From NCBI GenBank assembly GCA_934661105.1, contig CAKUIV010000013.1, positions 1-26,258 on the forward strand: 26,258 nucleotides of DNA. The letters are read 5' to 3'. The notes beneath the pieces are model-generated. The model was not told where the DNA came from. It did not search any database and saw only the letters and a program-made list of their open reading frames with translations. This DNA is from an uncultured Ellagibacter sp. (GTDB lineage: Bacteria > Actinomycetota > Coriobacteriia > Coriobacteriales > Eggerthellaceae). This document shows positions 7,809 to 15,647 of this stretch, piece after piece; the first letter of the stretch is position 1, and every line of letters begins with the position of its first letter. The translations under genes were made by a program, and so were the position numbers.

Positions 7809-8324
7809 CTAATGGGATGCCTTGCCGTGGCATCCGCCTTCGAGCGCCAGCCCGAACGTGCCGGTGCACGCCGAGCAACCGTCGTCGGAATCACCCAGAG
7901 CCTCGCGCACCGACGGATGATCGCCCCCGAGTTCGAAAAGATCCTTGAGCGTGATCGACCCCAGATACTCGCTCAAGATGCGGTCAGCGCCACGCCATAC
8001 CTTGTTATAGGCGCATGTTGCGCTTCTGCCGCACGGGGCTGCGCCTGCGCCGCATTCCGACACGCTCACCGGCCCCTGAACGGCCTCGACCACGTCGCGC
8101 ACGGTCACGACGGCCGGATCGCACCCGAGGCACAAACCGCCGTGGGCGCCTCTCGTCGTATTCACGAAGCCGCATTTCGTCAGGTCGTGCTGGATACTGC
8201 GCGCGAACGCATACGGAATGCCCTCGCGCTCGGCGAGTTCGGCAACCGACATGCGCTCGTCGCCGTTACGGTAGGCGGCACGAAGCATTCTGCATGCGTA
8301 ATCGCAACGTCGTGTGATGTCCAT
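7809..8324 (-). CDS. Rrf2-family transcriptional regulator with cysteine triad
   Basis: A 171-residue DNA-binding regulator. The winged helix-turn-helix spans about 24-70 (MSVAELAEREGIPYAFARSI, then the wing RGAHGG). Rrf2 regulators such as IscR and NsrR bind a [2Fe-2S] or [4Fe-4S] cluster through three cysteines; here Cys91, Cys98 and Cys104 form a CX6CX5C triad, one residue longer than the usual CX5CX5C. Further cysteines occur at 65 and 68 in the wing and at 150, 153 and 165 followed by His166 in a C-terminal extension. ATG is preceded by GAAGG at nine bases. It lies between the AAA-like gene (16-base gap) and mutY (1-base gap). Likely a redox, iron or nitric-oxide sensor; the target genes are not known. 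Confidence 0.92.
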   Translation of the reverse strand: MDITRRCDYACRMLRAAYRNGDERMSVAELAEREGIPYAFARSIQHDLTKCGFVNTTRGAHGGLCLGCDPAVVTVRDVVEAVQGPVSVSECGAGAAPCGRSATCAYNKVWRGADRILSEYLGSITLKDLFELGGDHPSVREALGDSDDGCSACTGTFGLALEGGCHGKASH

Positions 8325-8340
8325 AGCTTATAGCCTTCCC

Positions 8341-9873
8341 CTAAAGGCCCGAAAGCAAGTCGTCGATATGGTCCAAATCGGCCCTGAAATCCCTCACGAC
8401 CTGCTCCTCAAGTTCGTGATACTCCTTCGAGTCGAGCGGCTGGTAAGCAGCCAGCTTGTCGAAGAGGTTGTCTCGCGTGACCGGAACGTAGCGCCGCGCG
8501 AACAAGCTTTCCTTGTACGCCTCCTCGATCGCCTCGCGCGCTGCCATGTAGATGTCGAAGCGCGGCATGTTCACGGAGTAGCGCACCAAATCGGCGACGC
8601 GAATCGCCCGAATGGACGGATGGTCGCGCGCGATCTCCATCCAGATTTCCACGCGCTCCTCGGCAGTCGGAACATCGATGTCGATGAACGATATGGGCTC
8701 GAGCAGATCGAGGAAGAACGGGTCGATGTCGCCTTCACTTGATGCGGAGGCGAGCACGTACACGTCCGGATTGTCGACCGCGGAACGGACGAGGTTCACC
8801 GCTTCGCGCGCCCCACGGGAAAGCGAGGCGTAAACGAAGCCTTCAAGGTCGTCGCCCGTATCGACCTGCGGCGCCGACCACAAATCGAGATCCTCGAGAA
8901 TGAGCACGCCGCTTCCCATAAACGTTCCGTGCGTCGAATCGAACTTAAGCGACGGGTCGGCCTGACTCATCACGCAGAGCACGGGCATCCCCGAGAGGTT
9001 TTCCTCCATGCGCATGCGCAACGCCGGCAACTTCAGCTCGCCGAGCGTCGCCTCCATGAAGCGAGAGGCATCCTCGCGCGCAGGCGATCGGAAAAGGAAC
9101 GTATCGGTGATGGGCATGCGATCGAGCCCGTGTCGGGCGTTCAGCATGCCGACGAGCTGCTTGAAGTCGGCATCGTCTTGCATGCCGACGCCGAAATCCC
9201 TCATGGTGGCGACGGCGGCGTCGTAGCCCGCCAAATCATCGTAGGTGAGATGCTCGTGATGGTCAGCGGGCTTGATTCCCGCGCCCTCCGCAAGCTTCGA
9301 AAGCGTCGTCATCTGACCGCGAGGCGCCTGCTTGGCCGAGGACTTCTCTTTCGAAGGCTCGCCTTGTGCGCCGTCGGGTTCCTCCTCGCGAGAGGCGCGC
9401 CCCTGCGCCCACGAAGCGATGTCGTCGGGCGTGAAATCGCCCAGATGCTCGACCTTGAGGATCTTCGAGCCAAGCCCGAGGAAATCCTGCGAGATCATAT
9501 CGGCCATGTCTTCTAAGTCGTCTTTGGAAAGGCCGAACTCCTCCAGCTTATCCAGCGCAAGTTTTTGCAGTTCAGCAGCGCATTCTGCCGATTCGCCGGC
9601 AGACAAGAACGGCTCTAGCTTCCCGAAAATATACTCGGCGAGCGAGCGCTCCTTCAGCTTGCATGCAAGATTCCATGCCTTTTTCAGGCCGTCAATCGCC
9701 TCGGCACCCGGTTCGACCTGGGAACCCGAAGCTTTTTCGAAGGCGGTCAAGTACAGGTGCATGCCGAGCACCGCGTCGCCCGCAGCGCACGCATCCTGCG
9801 CACGCCCGAGGTAATCGGCGCACGTGTCGCCGCGTTCGTCGTCGCGGCTTGGCGTGTTGGCGTTCTCCAACAT
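8341..9873 (-). CDS. AAA+ ATPase-like protein with no recognisable Walker A motif
   Basis: A 510-residue cytosolic protein I cannot assign to a named family. Residues 1-150 are helical and cysteine-containing, TPR-like in feel. Residues 155-190 form a low-complexity charged linker. Residues 255-455 follow the AAA+ order: a strand-loop-helix where the P-loop should be (FRSPAREDASRF, lacking the GxxxxGK pattern), a good Walker B (VLILEDLD, 323-330), a sensor-1-like strand VYVLASAS (371-378), a stretch like the end of the AAA core (DIDVPTAEERVEIW) and a helical lid-like region. It may be a pseudo-ATPase, a structural subunit or nucleotide-free scaffold. ATG has an excellent GGAGG seven bases upstream. 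First gene of the run leading to rrf2, mutY and perhaps mntP. Confidence 0.75.
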   Translation of the reverse strand: MLENANTPSRDDERGDTCADYLGRAQDACAAGDAVLGMHLYLTAFEKASGSQVEPGAEAIDGLKKAWNLACKLKERSLAEYIFGKLEPFLSAGESAECAAELQKLALDKLEEFGLSKDDLEDMADMISQDFLGLGSKILKVEHLGDFTPDDIASWAQGRASREEEPDGAQGEPSKEKSSAKQAPRGQMTTLSKLAEGAGIKPADHHEHLTYDDLAGYDAAVATMRDFGVGMQDDADFKQLVGMLNARHGLDRMPITDTFLFRSPAREDASRFMEATLGELKLPALRMRMEENLSGMPVLCVMSQADPSLKFDSTHGTFMGSGVLILEDLDLWSAPQVDTGDDLEGFVYASLSRGAREAVNLVRSAVDNPDVYVLASASSEGDIDPFFLDLLEPISFIDIDVPTAEERVEIWMEIARDHPSIRAIRVADLVRYSVNMPRFDIYMAAREAIEEAYKESLFARRYVPVTRDNLFDKLAAYQPLDSKEYHELEEQVVRDFRADLDHIDDLLSGL

Positions 9874-10049
9874 GGACCCACCTCCATTCGTTTCCGCATC
9901 GCATCGGTGTGCGGCAATGTCTACAGTTCAAATAACATTTTAGACCAACGGCCGGATAAGCGGGTCGAATGCGTGAGTATTCCACGTTTCCGCAATAGGA
10001 CGCGATGCCGCGCGTGAAGACACGGGTAAGCGAGCGGAACGAGTGGGCG

Positions 10050-10751
10050 CTACCACTCGGCGACGCGCCAACCCTGCGCCTTCGCAGTGCGCGAAAGCGG
10101 GCGATCGGGAGTGACCGCAACGGGATGCTGCGCCGCAGCGAGCAGCGCACGGTCGGAATGATGGTCGCCGTAAGCGGCGTCGAGCACCCACTTTCCCGCC
10201 CCGTAGCGTGCGTCGGCGAACTCGCGCAGGCGCACAAGCTTCTGTGCACCTTCGACGGGAAGGCCCTCGACCTCGCACGTGTAGGTGCCGTCCGAGGCCG
10301 TCTTCATTCGCGTGGACAGCTGGAAGTCGACCGAATGGGACTCCATCATGCGCTCGACGATGGGCTCGAACGTTGCCGAAACGACCACGACGACCCGCCC
10401 TGCGGCGCGCTGCGCGGAAAGCTCGGCATCCGCCTTTTCCCTGAACAGGGGGGCGACGTCGGAATCGTAGAAGTCGCGCAGGAACTTGTCGACCTTCTGC
10501 ACGGGCTCGCCCGAGAACGCGCGAAACACCAACCCGCGCACCCAACTCTCATTCTGCGGTAGGCGCAGCTTGTAGGCGATGGCCCAAAGCCCGATGCGCG
10601 CAAGAACGCTCTTCTCGAGCTTGCCGAGTTTCATGAGGCGCCTGACGAGAAGCACAGGGGAATTGCCCGCAATGCACGTTCCGTCGAAATCGAATGCGGC
10701 GATGCGCACGACATCGTCATCTCGCACCCGCGCATCATGTGCAGCGCCCAT
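10050..10751 (-). CDS. HAD-superfamily hydrolase, subclass IB (SerB-like phosphatase)
   Basis: A 233-residue cytosolic protein of the HAD-IB class. Motif I is DFDGT with nucleophile Asp21 and Asp23, motif II is VSAT with Ser125, motif III uses Lys171, and motif IV is AAYGDHHSD with Asp196 and Asp200. The helical cap lies between motifs I and II. The family includes phosphoserine and phospholipid phosphatases; substrate cannot be told. Start ATG has GGAGG four bases upstream; the frame is open for 26 more codons across the 10788-10840 hairpins, so that extension is rejected. It is about 100 bases downstream of the exporter genes. A small 7-bp hairpin (10040-10059) spans its stop codon. Confidence 0.88.
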   Translation of the reverse strand: MGAAHDARVRDDDVVRIAAFDFDGTCIAGNSPVLLVRRLMKLGKLEKSVLARIGLWAIAYKLRLPQNESWVRGLVFRAFSGEPVQKVDKFLRDFYDSDVAPLFREKADAELSAQRAAGRVVVVVSATFEPIVERMMESHSVDFQLSTRMKTASDGTYTCEVEGLPVEGAQKLVRLREFADARYGAGKWVLDAAYGDHHSDRALLAAAQHPVAVTPDRPLSRTAKAQGWRVAEW

Positions 10752-10787
10752 ATCGCCTCCGGCCCCTTTCCTGCGAAACCCGAACGT

Positions 10788-10840
10788 GCCCCGTAGAACG
10801 GGGCGATTCCTGCGCGGACAGACATGCACCGCGCAGGAAT
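10788..10840 (-). terminator. Two tandem hairpins after the exporter operon
   Basis: First hairpin on the minus strand: arms 10829-10840 and 10806-10817, 12 perfect pairs (ATTCCTGCGCGG and complement) with an 11-base loop. Second: arms 10798-10804 and 10788-10794 (GCCCCGT and complement) with a 3-base loop. They begin about ten bases past the exporter stop at 10850. Neither is followed by a T-tract, so they may be weak or factor-dependent terminators or 3' stabilisers, with read-through into the HAD gene. Confidence 0.55.
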
Positions 10841-10849
10841 AGAGTGTAG

Positions 10850-12727
10850 CTATTCTTCCTCTTCGGCGAACTGCGAATTATAGAGTTCCGCGTAAAAGCC
10901 GCCGCGAGCGAGCAACTCTTCGTGCGTGCCCTGCTCGACGATGTCGCCGTGCTGCATGACGAGGATGAGATCGGCCGACCGGATGGTCGAGAGGCGGTGC
11001 GCGATGACGAACGAGGTGCGGCCTTCCATGAGCGCGTCCATGGCGCGCTGGATGCGCTCTTCGGTACGCGTATCGACCGAACTCGTGGCCTCGTCCAAGA
11101 TCAGCATGCTCTTGTCCGCGAGGATCGCGCGAGCGATGGTGAGCAGCTGGCGCTGGCCTTGGCTTATGTTGCTCGCATCCTCGTTGATGACGAAGTCGTA
11201 GCCGCCGGGAAGCGTGCTGATGAAATGATGGGCGCTGCCAGCCCGGGCCGCGGCCTCGACCTCCTCATCGGTGGCGTCGAGCTTGCCGTAACGGATGTTC
11301 TCGCGGATGGTCCCGCTGAAAAGCCACGTGTCCTGCAACACCATGCCGAACAGCGAGCGCACGTCCGAGCGAGCGAAGTCGCGCACATCGGTGCCGCCGA
11401 TGCGGATCGCGCCGCCGTCGACGTCGTAGAAGCGCATGAGCAGCTTCACCATGGTGGTCTTGCCCGCGCCCGTCGGGCCCACGATGGCCACGGTCTGGCC
11501 TTCTGCCACCTTGGCGGAGAAATCGTTGATGACGGGCTTGCCAGGCGCGTAGCCGAAGCGGACATGGTCGAATTCGACGTCGTTCGAGACGTTCGCCGCA
11601 AGCGCGCGCGGTTCTTCCTCGGGAATCTCCTCCTCGTCAAGGAACTCGAAGATGCGCTCGGCGGCGGCGGCGAGCTGCTGGAGCACGTTGCTCACCTGGG
11701 CGAGCTGGGTGATCGGCTGCGTGAAGTTCTTCACGTACTGGATGAACGCCTGGATGTCGCCCACGGTGATGATCCCCTGCACCGCGAAGATGGAGCCGGT
11801 AAGCGCGACGGCCACGTAGCCGACGTTGCCCACGAAGTTCATGATAGGCTGCATGAGACCCGACACGAACTGGGCCTTCCACCCGCATTCACGCAGATGG
11901 GCGTTCGTGTCGTCGAACGCTTTCAGGGTGCGGCCCTCCTGCCCGAAGGCGCGCACGACCGTATGCCCCGAAAACGTCTCTTCGACCTGCCCGTTGATCA
12001 CGCCGAGCGTTCGCTGCTGGTCGCGGAAGTAGCGCTGAGACCTCCCGACGACGACCTTGATGAGCACAAGAGACACCGGCACGATGAACAGCGTGATAAG
12101 CGTCATGATCGGGTTGATGGAAAGCATCATGACGAGCACGCCGACGATGGTGACGCTCGACGTGATGAGCTGCGTCACGCCTTGGTTCAGGCTCTGCCCG
12201 AGCGTGTCGACGTCGTTGGTGATGCGCGAGAGCACGTCTCCCGTGCTCGCGTTGTCGAAGGAGCCGAACGGCATGCGGTCGATCTTCTCGGAGATTTGCC
12301 TGCGCAGCTCATAGCACGTGCGCTGCGACACCGAGCTCATGATCCAGCCCTGAACGAAGGAGCACGCCGCCGAGAGCAGGTAGAGGCAAAGCGTGAACAG
12401 GAGGATCTGCGCGACGCGATCGAAGTCGATGCCGCCCTCGCCGCCGATCTTCGCCACGATGCCGCTGAACAGCTCGGTGGTCGCTTCGGAAAGGACCTTC
12501 GGGCCCACGATGTTGAACACGGTCGACCCGATGGCGAACAGGAGCACCACGACGAGCTGCACCTTGAAGCGCCCCATGAACGAGAGCATCTTCCGCATCG
12601 TGCCCTTGAAGTCTTTCGCCTTCTCGCCGGGCATCATGCGTCCCATGGGCCCATGCGGGCGCGGCCCGCGACGCCTCGCTTGCGAAGAAGCCCCCGCTCC
12701 CTGCTGCAGGTTCTCGTTTCCGCTCAT
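10850..12727 (-). CDS. Heterodimeric ABC exporter, subunit with catalytically intact ATPase motifs
   Basis: Half-transporter of 625 residues: a basic and proline-rich cytosolic N-terminus (1-45), a six-helix exporter domain (about 50-345) and an ATPase domain (about 380-620). Walker A GPTGAGKTT (417-425) and Walker B MLILDE (541-546) with catalytic Glu546 and switch His577 are intact, but the signature motif is ISQGQ (521-525) instead of LSGGQ. This is the mirror image of the partner subunit encoded just upstream, so the two should form one good and one degenerate ATP site. Its ATG overlaps the upstream stop as ATGA, with GGGGGG upstream. The family exports drugs, lipids or peptides; substrate unknown. 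The C-terminus ends in four Glu. Confidence 0.95.
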   Translation of the reverse strand: MSGNENLQQGAGASSQARRRGPRPHGPMGRMMPGEKAKDFKGTMRKMLSFMGRFKVQLVVVLLFAIGSTVFNIVGPKVLSEATTELFSGIVAKIGGEGGIDFDRVAQILLFTLCLYLLSAACSFVQGWIMSSVSQRTCYELRRQISEKIDRMPFGSFDNASTGDVLSRITNDVDTLGQSLNQGVTQLITSSVTIVGVLVMMLSINPIMTLITLFIVPVSLVLIKVVVGRSQRYFRDQQRTLGVINGQVEETFSGHTVVRAFGQEGRTLKAFDDTNAHLRECGWKAQFVSGLMQPIMNFVGNVGYVAVALTGSIFAVQGIITVGDIQAFIQYVKNFTQPITQLAQVSNVLQQLAAAAERIFEFLDEEEIPEEEPRALAANVSNDVEFDHVRFGYAPGKPVINDFSAKVAEGQTVAIVGPTGAGKTTMVKLLMRFYDVDGGAIRIGGTDVRDFARSDVRSLFGMVLQDTWLFSGTIRENIRYGKLDATDEEVEAAARAGSAHHFISTLPGGYDFVINEDASNISQGQRQLLTIARAILADKSMLILDEATSSVDTRTEERIQRAMDALMEGRTSFVIAHRLSTIRSADLILVMQHGDIVEQGTHEELLARGGFYAELYNSQFAEEEE

Positions 12728-14886
12728 CGCGCATCACCCCCCTTCAGTTCCTCTTCCGACAGCTGCGACAGCGCGATCTCTCGGTATTCATCGCACGTTT
12801 CCATAAGCTCGTCGTGCGTGCCCACGCCGCACATCCGCCCGTCATCGAGCACGACGATGGTGTCGGCGTGCATGATGGTCGAGATGCGCTGGGCGACGAT
12901 GATGACGGTCCTGCCGGCCAACTTCTCGGCCAGCGCGAGGCGAAGCGTCGCGTCGGTCTTGTAATCGAGCGCCGAGAACGAATCGTCGAAGACGAATGCG
13001 CGCGCCGGGACCGCGAGCGCACGCGCGATGGCGAGGCGCTGACGCTGGCCGCCGGAAACATTCGTGCCGCCCTGGGATATCGCAGACGCCGCTCCTTCCG
13101 GCATCTCGCCCACGAAATCAGCCGCCTGGGCGATTTCCAGCGCACGGGAAACGCGCTCGCCCCCCATGTCCTCGTCGGAGTAGGCGACGTTGCTCTCAAC
13201 GGTTCCCGAGAACAGGAACGCCTTTTGGGGAACGTAGCCCATCTGCGCGCGAAGGGCATGCTGGGAAAGCTCCCGCACGTCGATTCCGTCGATCGAGACC
13301 GTGCCCGAGGAGACGTCGTAGAAGCGCATCATGAGCTTCGCGATGGTCGATTTGCCCGACCCCGTCGCACCGATGATCGCGGTGGTCTTGCCCGCTTCGG
13401 CGGTGAACGTTATATGCTCGACCGCGGGAGCCGACGCATCGCGGTACGTGAACGTCACGTTCTTGAACTCGATCTTCGCACCTGGGGCGGCGCCTTCGCG
13501 CGAAAGCTCGTCGTCGCGCGGGCTTTCGGGATCGCAGATCGCAGGTTCGCACGCGATGACCTCGTCGACGCGCTCGGCGGCGACGTTCGCACGGGGAAGC
13601 ATGATCGAGATCATGCCGATCATGAGGAATCCCATGATGATGACCATTGCGTAGGTGATGAACGCGATGAGGTCGCCCGTTTGAAGCGTGCCTTCATCGA
13701 TGCAGATGCCGCCGAACCACACGATCGCGACCGACACGCAGTTCATGATGAGCATCATGCACGGCATCATGAACGTCATGACGCGGTTCGTGAACAGCTG
13801 CGTTTTCATAAGGTTGCGGCTCGCTTCGTCAAAGCGCGCCTCCTCGTGTTTCTCCCGGCCGAACGCGCGCACGACGGGCAGGCCCGTCAGCAGTTCACGC
13901 GCAACGAGGTTCACCCGGTCGATGAGCTTTTGCATGACCTTGAACTTCGGCATGGCAGCAGCGAACAGCACGAGGACGAGCGCGAGCACCGCGACCACGG
14001 CGACGACGATGATCCACGCCATCGACACGTTCGTCTGCGTGATCATGATGATGCCGCCGATGCCGAGGATAGGCGCATAGAGCACCATGCGCTGCAGCAT
14101 GACGGACACGTTCTGGATGAGCGTGATGTCGTTCGTCCCGCGCGTGATAAGCGATGCGGCGGAGAAGCGGTTGATGTCGGCTTCGGAAAACGACAGAACG
14201 CGCGAGAACAGCTTTTCACGCAGGGTATACCCGATCTTGGCGGCGGTACGGGAAGCGAGGAAGCCCACCGCGACGGCGGCGGCCATGCCGAGGGCCGCGA
14301 GCCCGAGCATCGCAGCGCCCGTGTGGAGCAGGTAGTTCATCTGTATGGCGGAGACGTCGAGTCCGAGCGCCTCGTATTCGGCCTTCGCCGCGGCGATACC
14401 CTGCTGCCTGATGATGAGGTCGCTGTTCTCGCCGAGAGAATCGGTGATGGCGGCGAGCGCTTGGGAAACCTGGTTCTTCGAAAGCATGCCCGCCTGATAG
14501 GCCGTGACGGCCGCATCGAGGTCGAACCCTTCCATCTTGGATGCGTTCTCCGTCACGACGAGCGGTAAGGCGACGAGGTCGTCTACGCGATCGCGCGCCG
14601 ACGAGCCCGCATCGGTCAGGTAGTACGCGCCGTCGCCCCCCTGGGCGTAATACGTCGCGAACTCCGCTTCGTCGTCGGCGGAAAGCATCATGCAAACGGC
14701 GTCGTGCGTGCCCGAACGCATCTCTTCGGGCGAAGCATGTTCGATGCCCGACTGCTGAATGCCGACGTCGACGATGTCGGACGTGAGCCGAGGCAGCGAT
14801 AAGTCGGTCGCCGCCTGCACGATGAGCAGGCAGACGACGAGCAGGACCGCCGCCTTCGAGTTCTTGAAGTAGCTGATGATTCGCAT
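12724..14886 (-). CDS. Heterodimeric ABC exporter, subunit with degenerate ATPase site and large extracellular insert
   Basis: Half-transporter of 720 residues. After the first helix (about 12-30) there is an insert of roughly 140 residues (43-185) before the second helix, predicted to sit outside the cell; similar inserts are known in BmrCD/YfiBC-like exporters. The ATPase domain has Walker A GATGSGKST (506-514) and a canonical signature VSGGQ (610-614), but Walker B ends FVFDDS with Asp635 in place of the catalytic Glu, and the switch His is Gln666. It therefore supplies the signature for the active site and the Walker motifs for the inactive one. First gene of the exporter pair; no regulator gene is adjacent. 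Start ATG is preceded by GGGAAGG at about 12 bases. Confidence 0.95.
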   Translation of the reverse strand: MRIISYFKNSKAAVLLVVCLLIVQAATDLSLPRLTSDIVDVGIQQSGIEHASPEEMRSGTHDAVCMMLSADDEAEFATYYAQGGDGAYYLTDAGSSARDRVDDLVALPLVVTENASKMEGFDLDAAVTAYQAGMLSKNQVSQALAAITDSLGENSDLIIRQQGIAAAKAEYEALGLDVSAIQMNYLLHTGAAMLGLAALGMAAAVAVGFLASRTAAKIGYTLREKLFSRVLSFSEADINRFSAASLITRGTNDITLIQNVSVMLQRMVLYAPILGIGGIIMITQTNVSMAWIIVVAVVAVLALVLVLFAAAMPKFKVMQKLIDRVNLVARELLTGLPVVRAFGREKHEEARFDEASRNLMKTQLFTNRVMTFMMPCMMLIMNCVSVAIVWFGGICIDEGTLQTGDLIAFITYAMVIIMGFLMIGMISIMLPRANVAAERVDEVIACEPAICDPESPRDDELSREGAAPGAKIEFKNVTFTYRDASAPAVEHITFTAEAGKTTAIIGATGSGKSTIAKLMMRFYDVSSGTVSIDGIDVRELSQHALRAQMGYVPQKAFLFSGTVESNVAYSDEDMGGERVSRALEIAQAADFVGEMPEGAASAISQGGTNVSGGQRQRLAIARALAVPARAFVFDDSFSALDYKTDATLRLALAEKLAGRTVIIVAQRISTIMHADTIVVLDDGRMCGVGTHDELMETCDEYREIALSQLSEEELKGGDAR

Positions 14887-14996
14887 GGGTTGCGATGACC
14901 TTCCCTTTTTCGGCTTGCGAAACGCTTATGCTACTCCTTTGCGGGGAACCATACGAGCCTTCGTTGCCTTACCGACAACTTAATTCCGTAGAAACA

Positions 14997-15020
14997 GCCT
15001 GTTCACCACGGTAAACAGGC
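14997..15020. promoter_or_regulatory. Operator-like palindrome between exporter operon and ybaK
   Basis: Imperfect palindrome with 11-base arms GCCTGTTCACC and GGTAAACAGGC around a central AC; one mismatch. The core reads GTTCACC-AC-GGTAAAC, a size and symmetry typical of sites for dimeric repressors. It lies in the 186-base divergent region, 52 bases before the ybaK ATG and 110 bases before the exporter ATG, so it could act on either gene. No convincing -35/-10 pair was found beside it. Confidence 0.45.
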
Positions 15021-15072
15021 TTGGGACAGCTTCGTTGTGCTACCCTTCCGAATCGAGAAAAAAGGAGCGCGC

Positions 15073-15555
15073 ATGGGAAAGCACAAGGAAACGAAAACCA
15101 ACGCCATGAGGGAAATCGAAGCGGCAGGCGTCGCTTACGAAAGCCATATCTTCCCTTGCGAGGAGGCGCTTTCGGGTGTCGAGGTGGCAAGCCTTCTCCA
15201 TCAGGACCCCGCCCAGACGTTCAAGACGCTCGTGACGGTGGCGAAGTCGGGCGAGCACTACGTGTTCATGGTTCCCGTTGCCGAGGAGCTCGACCTGAAG
15301 AAGGCGGCGACCTCCGTCGGCGAGAAGGCGATCAGCATGGTGAAATCGAAGGAGCTTCTGCCCCTGACCGGGTACATCCACGGTGGTTGCTCGCCCGTTG
15401 GCATGAAGAAGCTCTTCACCACCACGATCGACGAAACCGCGCAGCTTTTCGACACGATCATGTTCTCGGGAGGACGCATCGGGTGCCAGGTGGAGCTCGC
15501 CCCGAGCGACCTTGAGCGGGTGATCCCGCTTCGCTACGCCGATATCACCGTGTAG
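15073..15555 (+). CDS. ybaK: YbaK/EbsC-family aminoacyl-tRNA deacylase
   Basis: A 160-residue cytosolic protein of the YbaK/ProX editing family, which hydrolyses mischarged tRNA, typically Cys-tRNA(Pro). Seen: the strand-rich YbaK core, with FKTLVTV near 49 holding the conserved lysine, then YVFMVPVAEELDLKK, and GYIHGGCSPVGMKK with the GGCSPxG loop that is typical of bacterial YbaK. The usual length is about 160. ATG at 15073 has AAGGAG six bases upstream; the frame extends 12 codons further without support. It is a single-gene unit, convergent with the L,D-transpeptidase across a shared terminator. Confidence 0.93.
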   Translation: MGKHKETKTNAMREIEAAGVAYESHIFPCEEALSGVEVASLLHQDPAQTFKTLVTVAKSGEHYVFMVPVAEELDLKKAATSVGEKAISMVKSKELLPLTGYIHGGCSPVGMKKLFTTTIDETAQLFDTIMFSGGRIGCQVELAPSDLERVIPLRYADITV

Positions 15556-15581
15556 GGATTCGCGGCCAAAACACCCCAAGA

Positions 15582-15627
15582 CGCCAAAAGCGCCGTGCGG
15601 ACACCCATCCGCACGGCGCTTTTGGCG
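15582..15627. terminator. Bidirectional intrinsic terminator
   Basis: Perfect 20-bp stem with arms 15582-15601 and 15608-15627 and a 6-base loop. The stem carries AAAA on the left and TTTT on the right (CGCCAAAAGCGCC ... GGCGCTTTTGGCG), so both strands have the correct A-then-U polarity. It sits in the 92-base gap between the convergent ybaK and L,D-transpeptidase genes and can end both. Confidence 0.85.
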
Positions 15628-15647
15628 ATTCACGGCCCGCTTCGGCC

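Noticed and set aside
9874..10049. Promoter for the AAA-like gene
   Set aside because: Several weak pairs (for example TTATCC with TGTTAT on the minus strand) can be drawn, but none is better than chance for this AT-richer gap.
10922..12964. 680-codon plus-strand open frame opposite the exporter
   Set aside because: Composition is His/Asp/Arg-rich with no domain, and it lies exactly opposite clear ABC exporter motifs.
12814..14568. 584-codon plus-strand open frame opposite the second exporter subunit
   Set aside because: Same antisense artefact; no ribosome site or motif.
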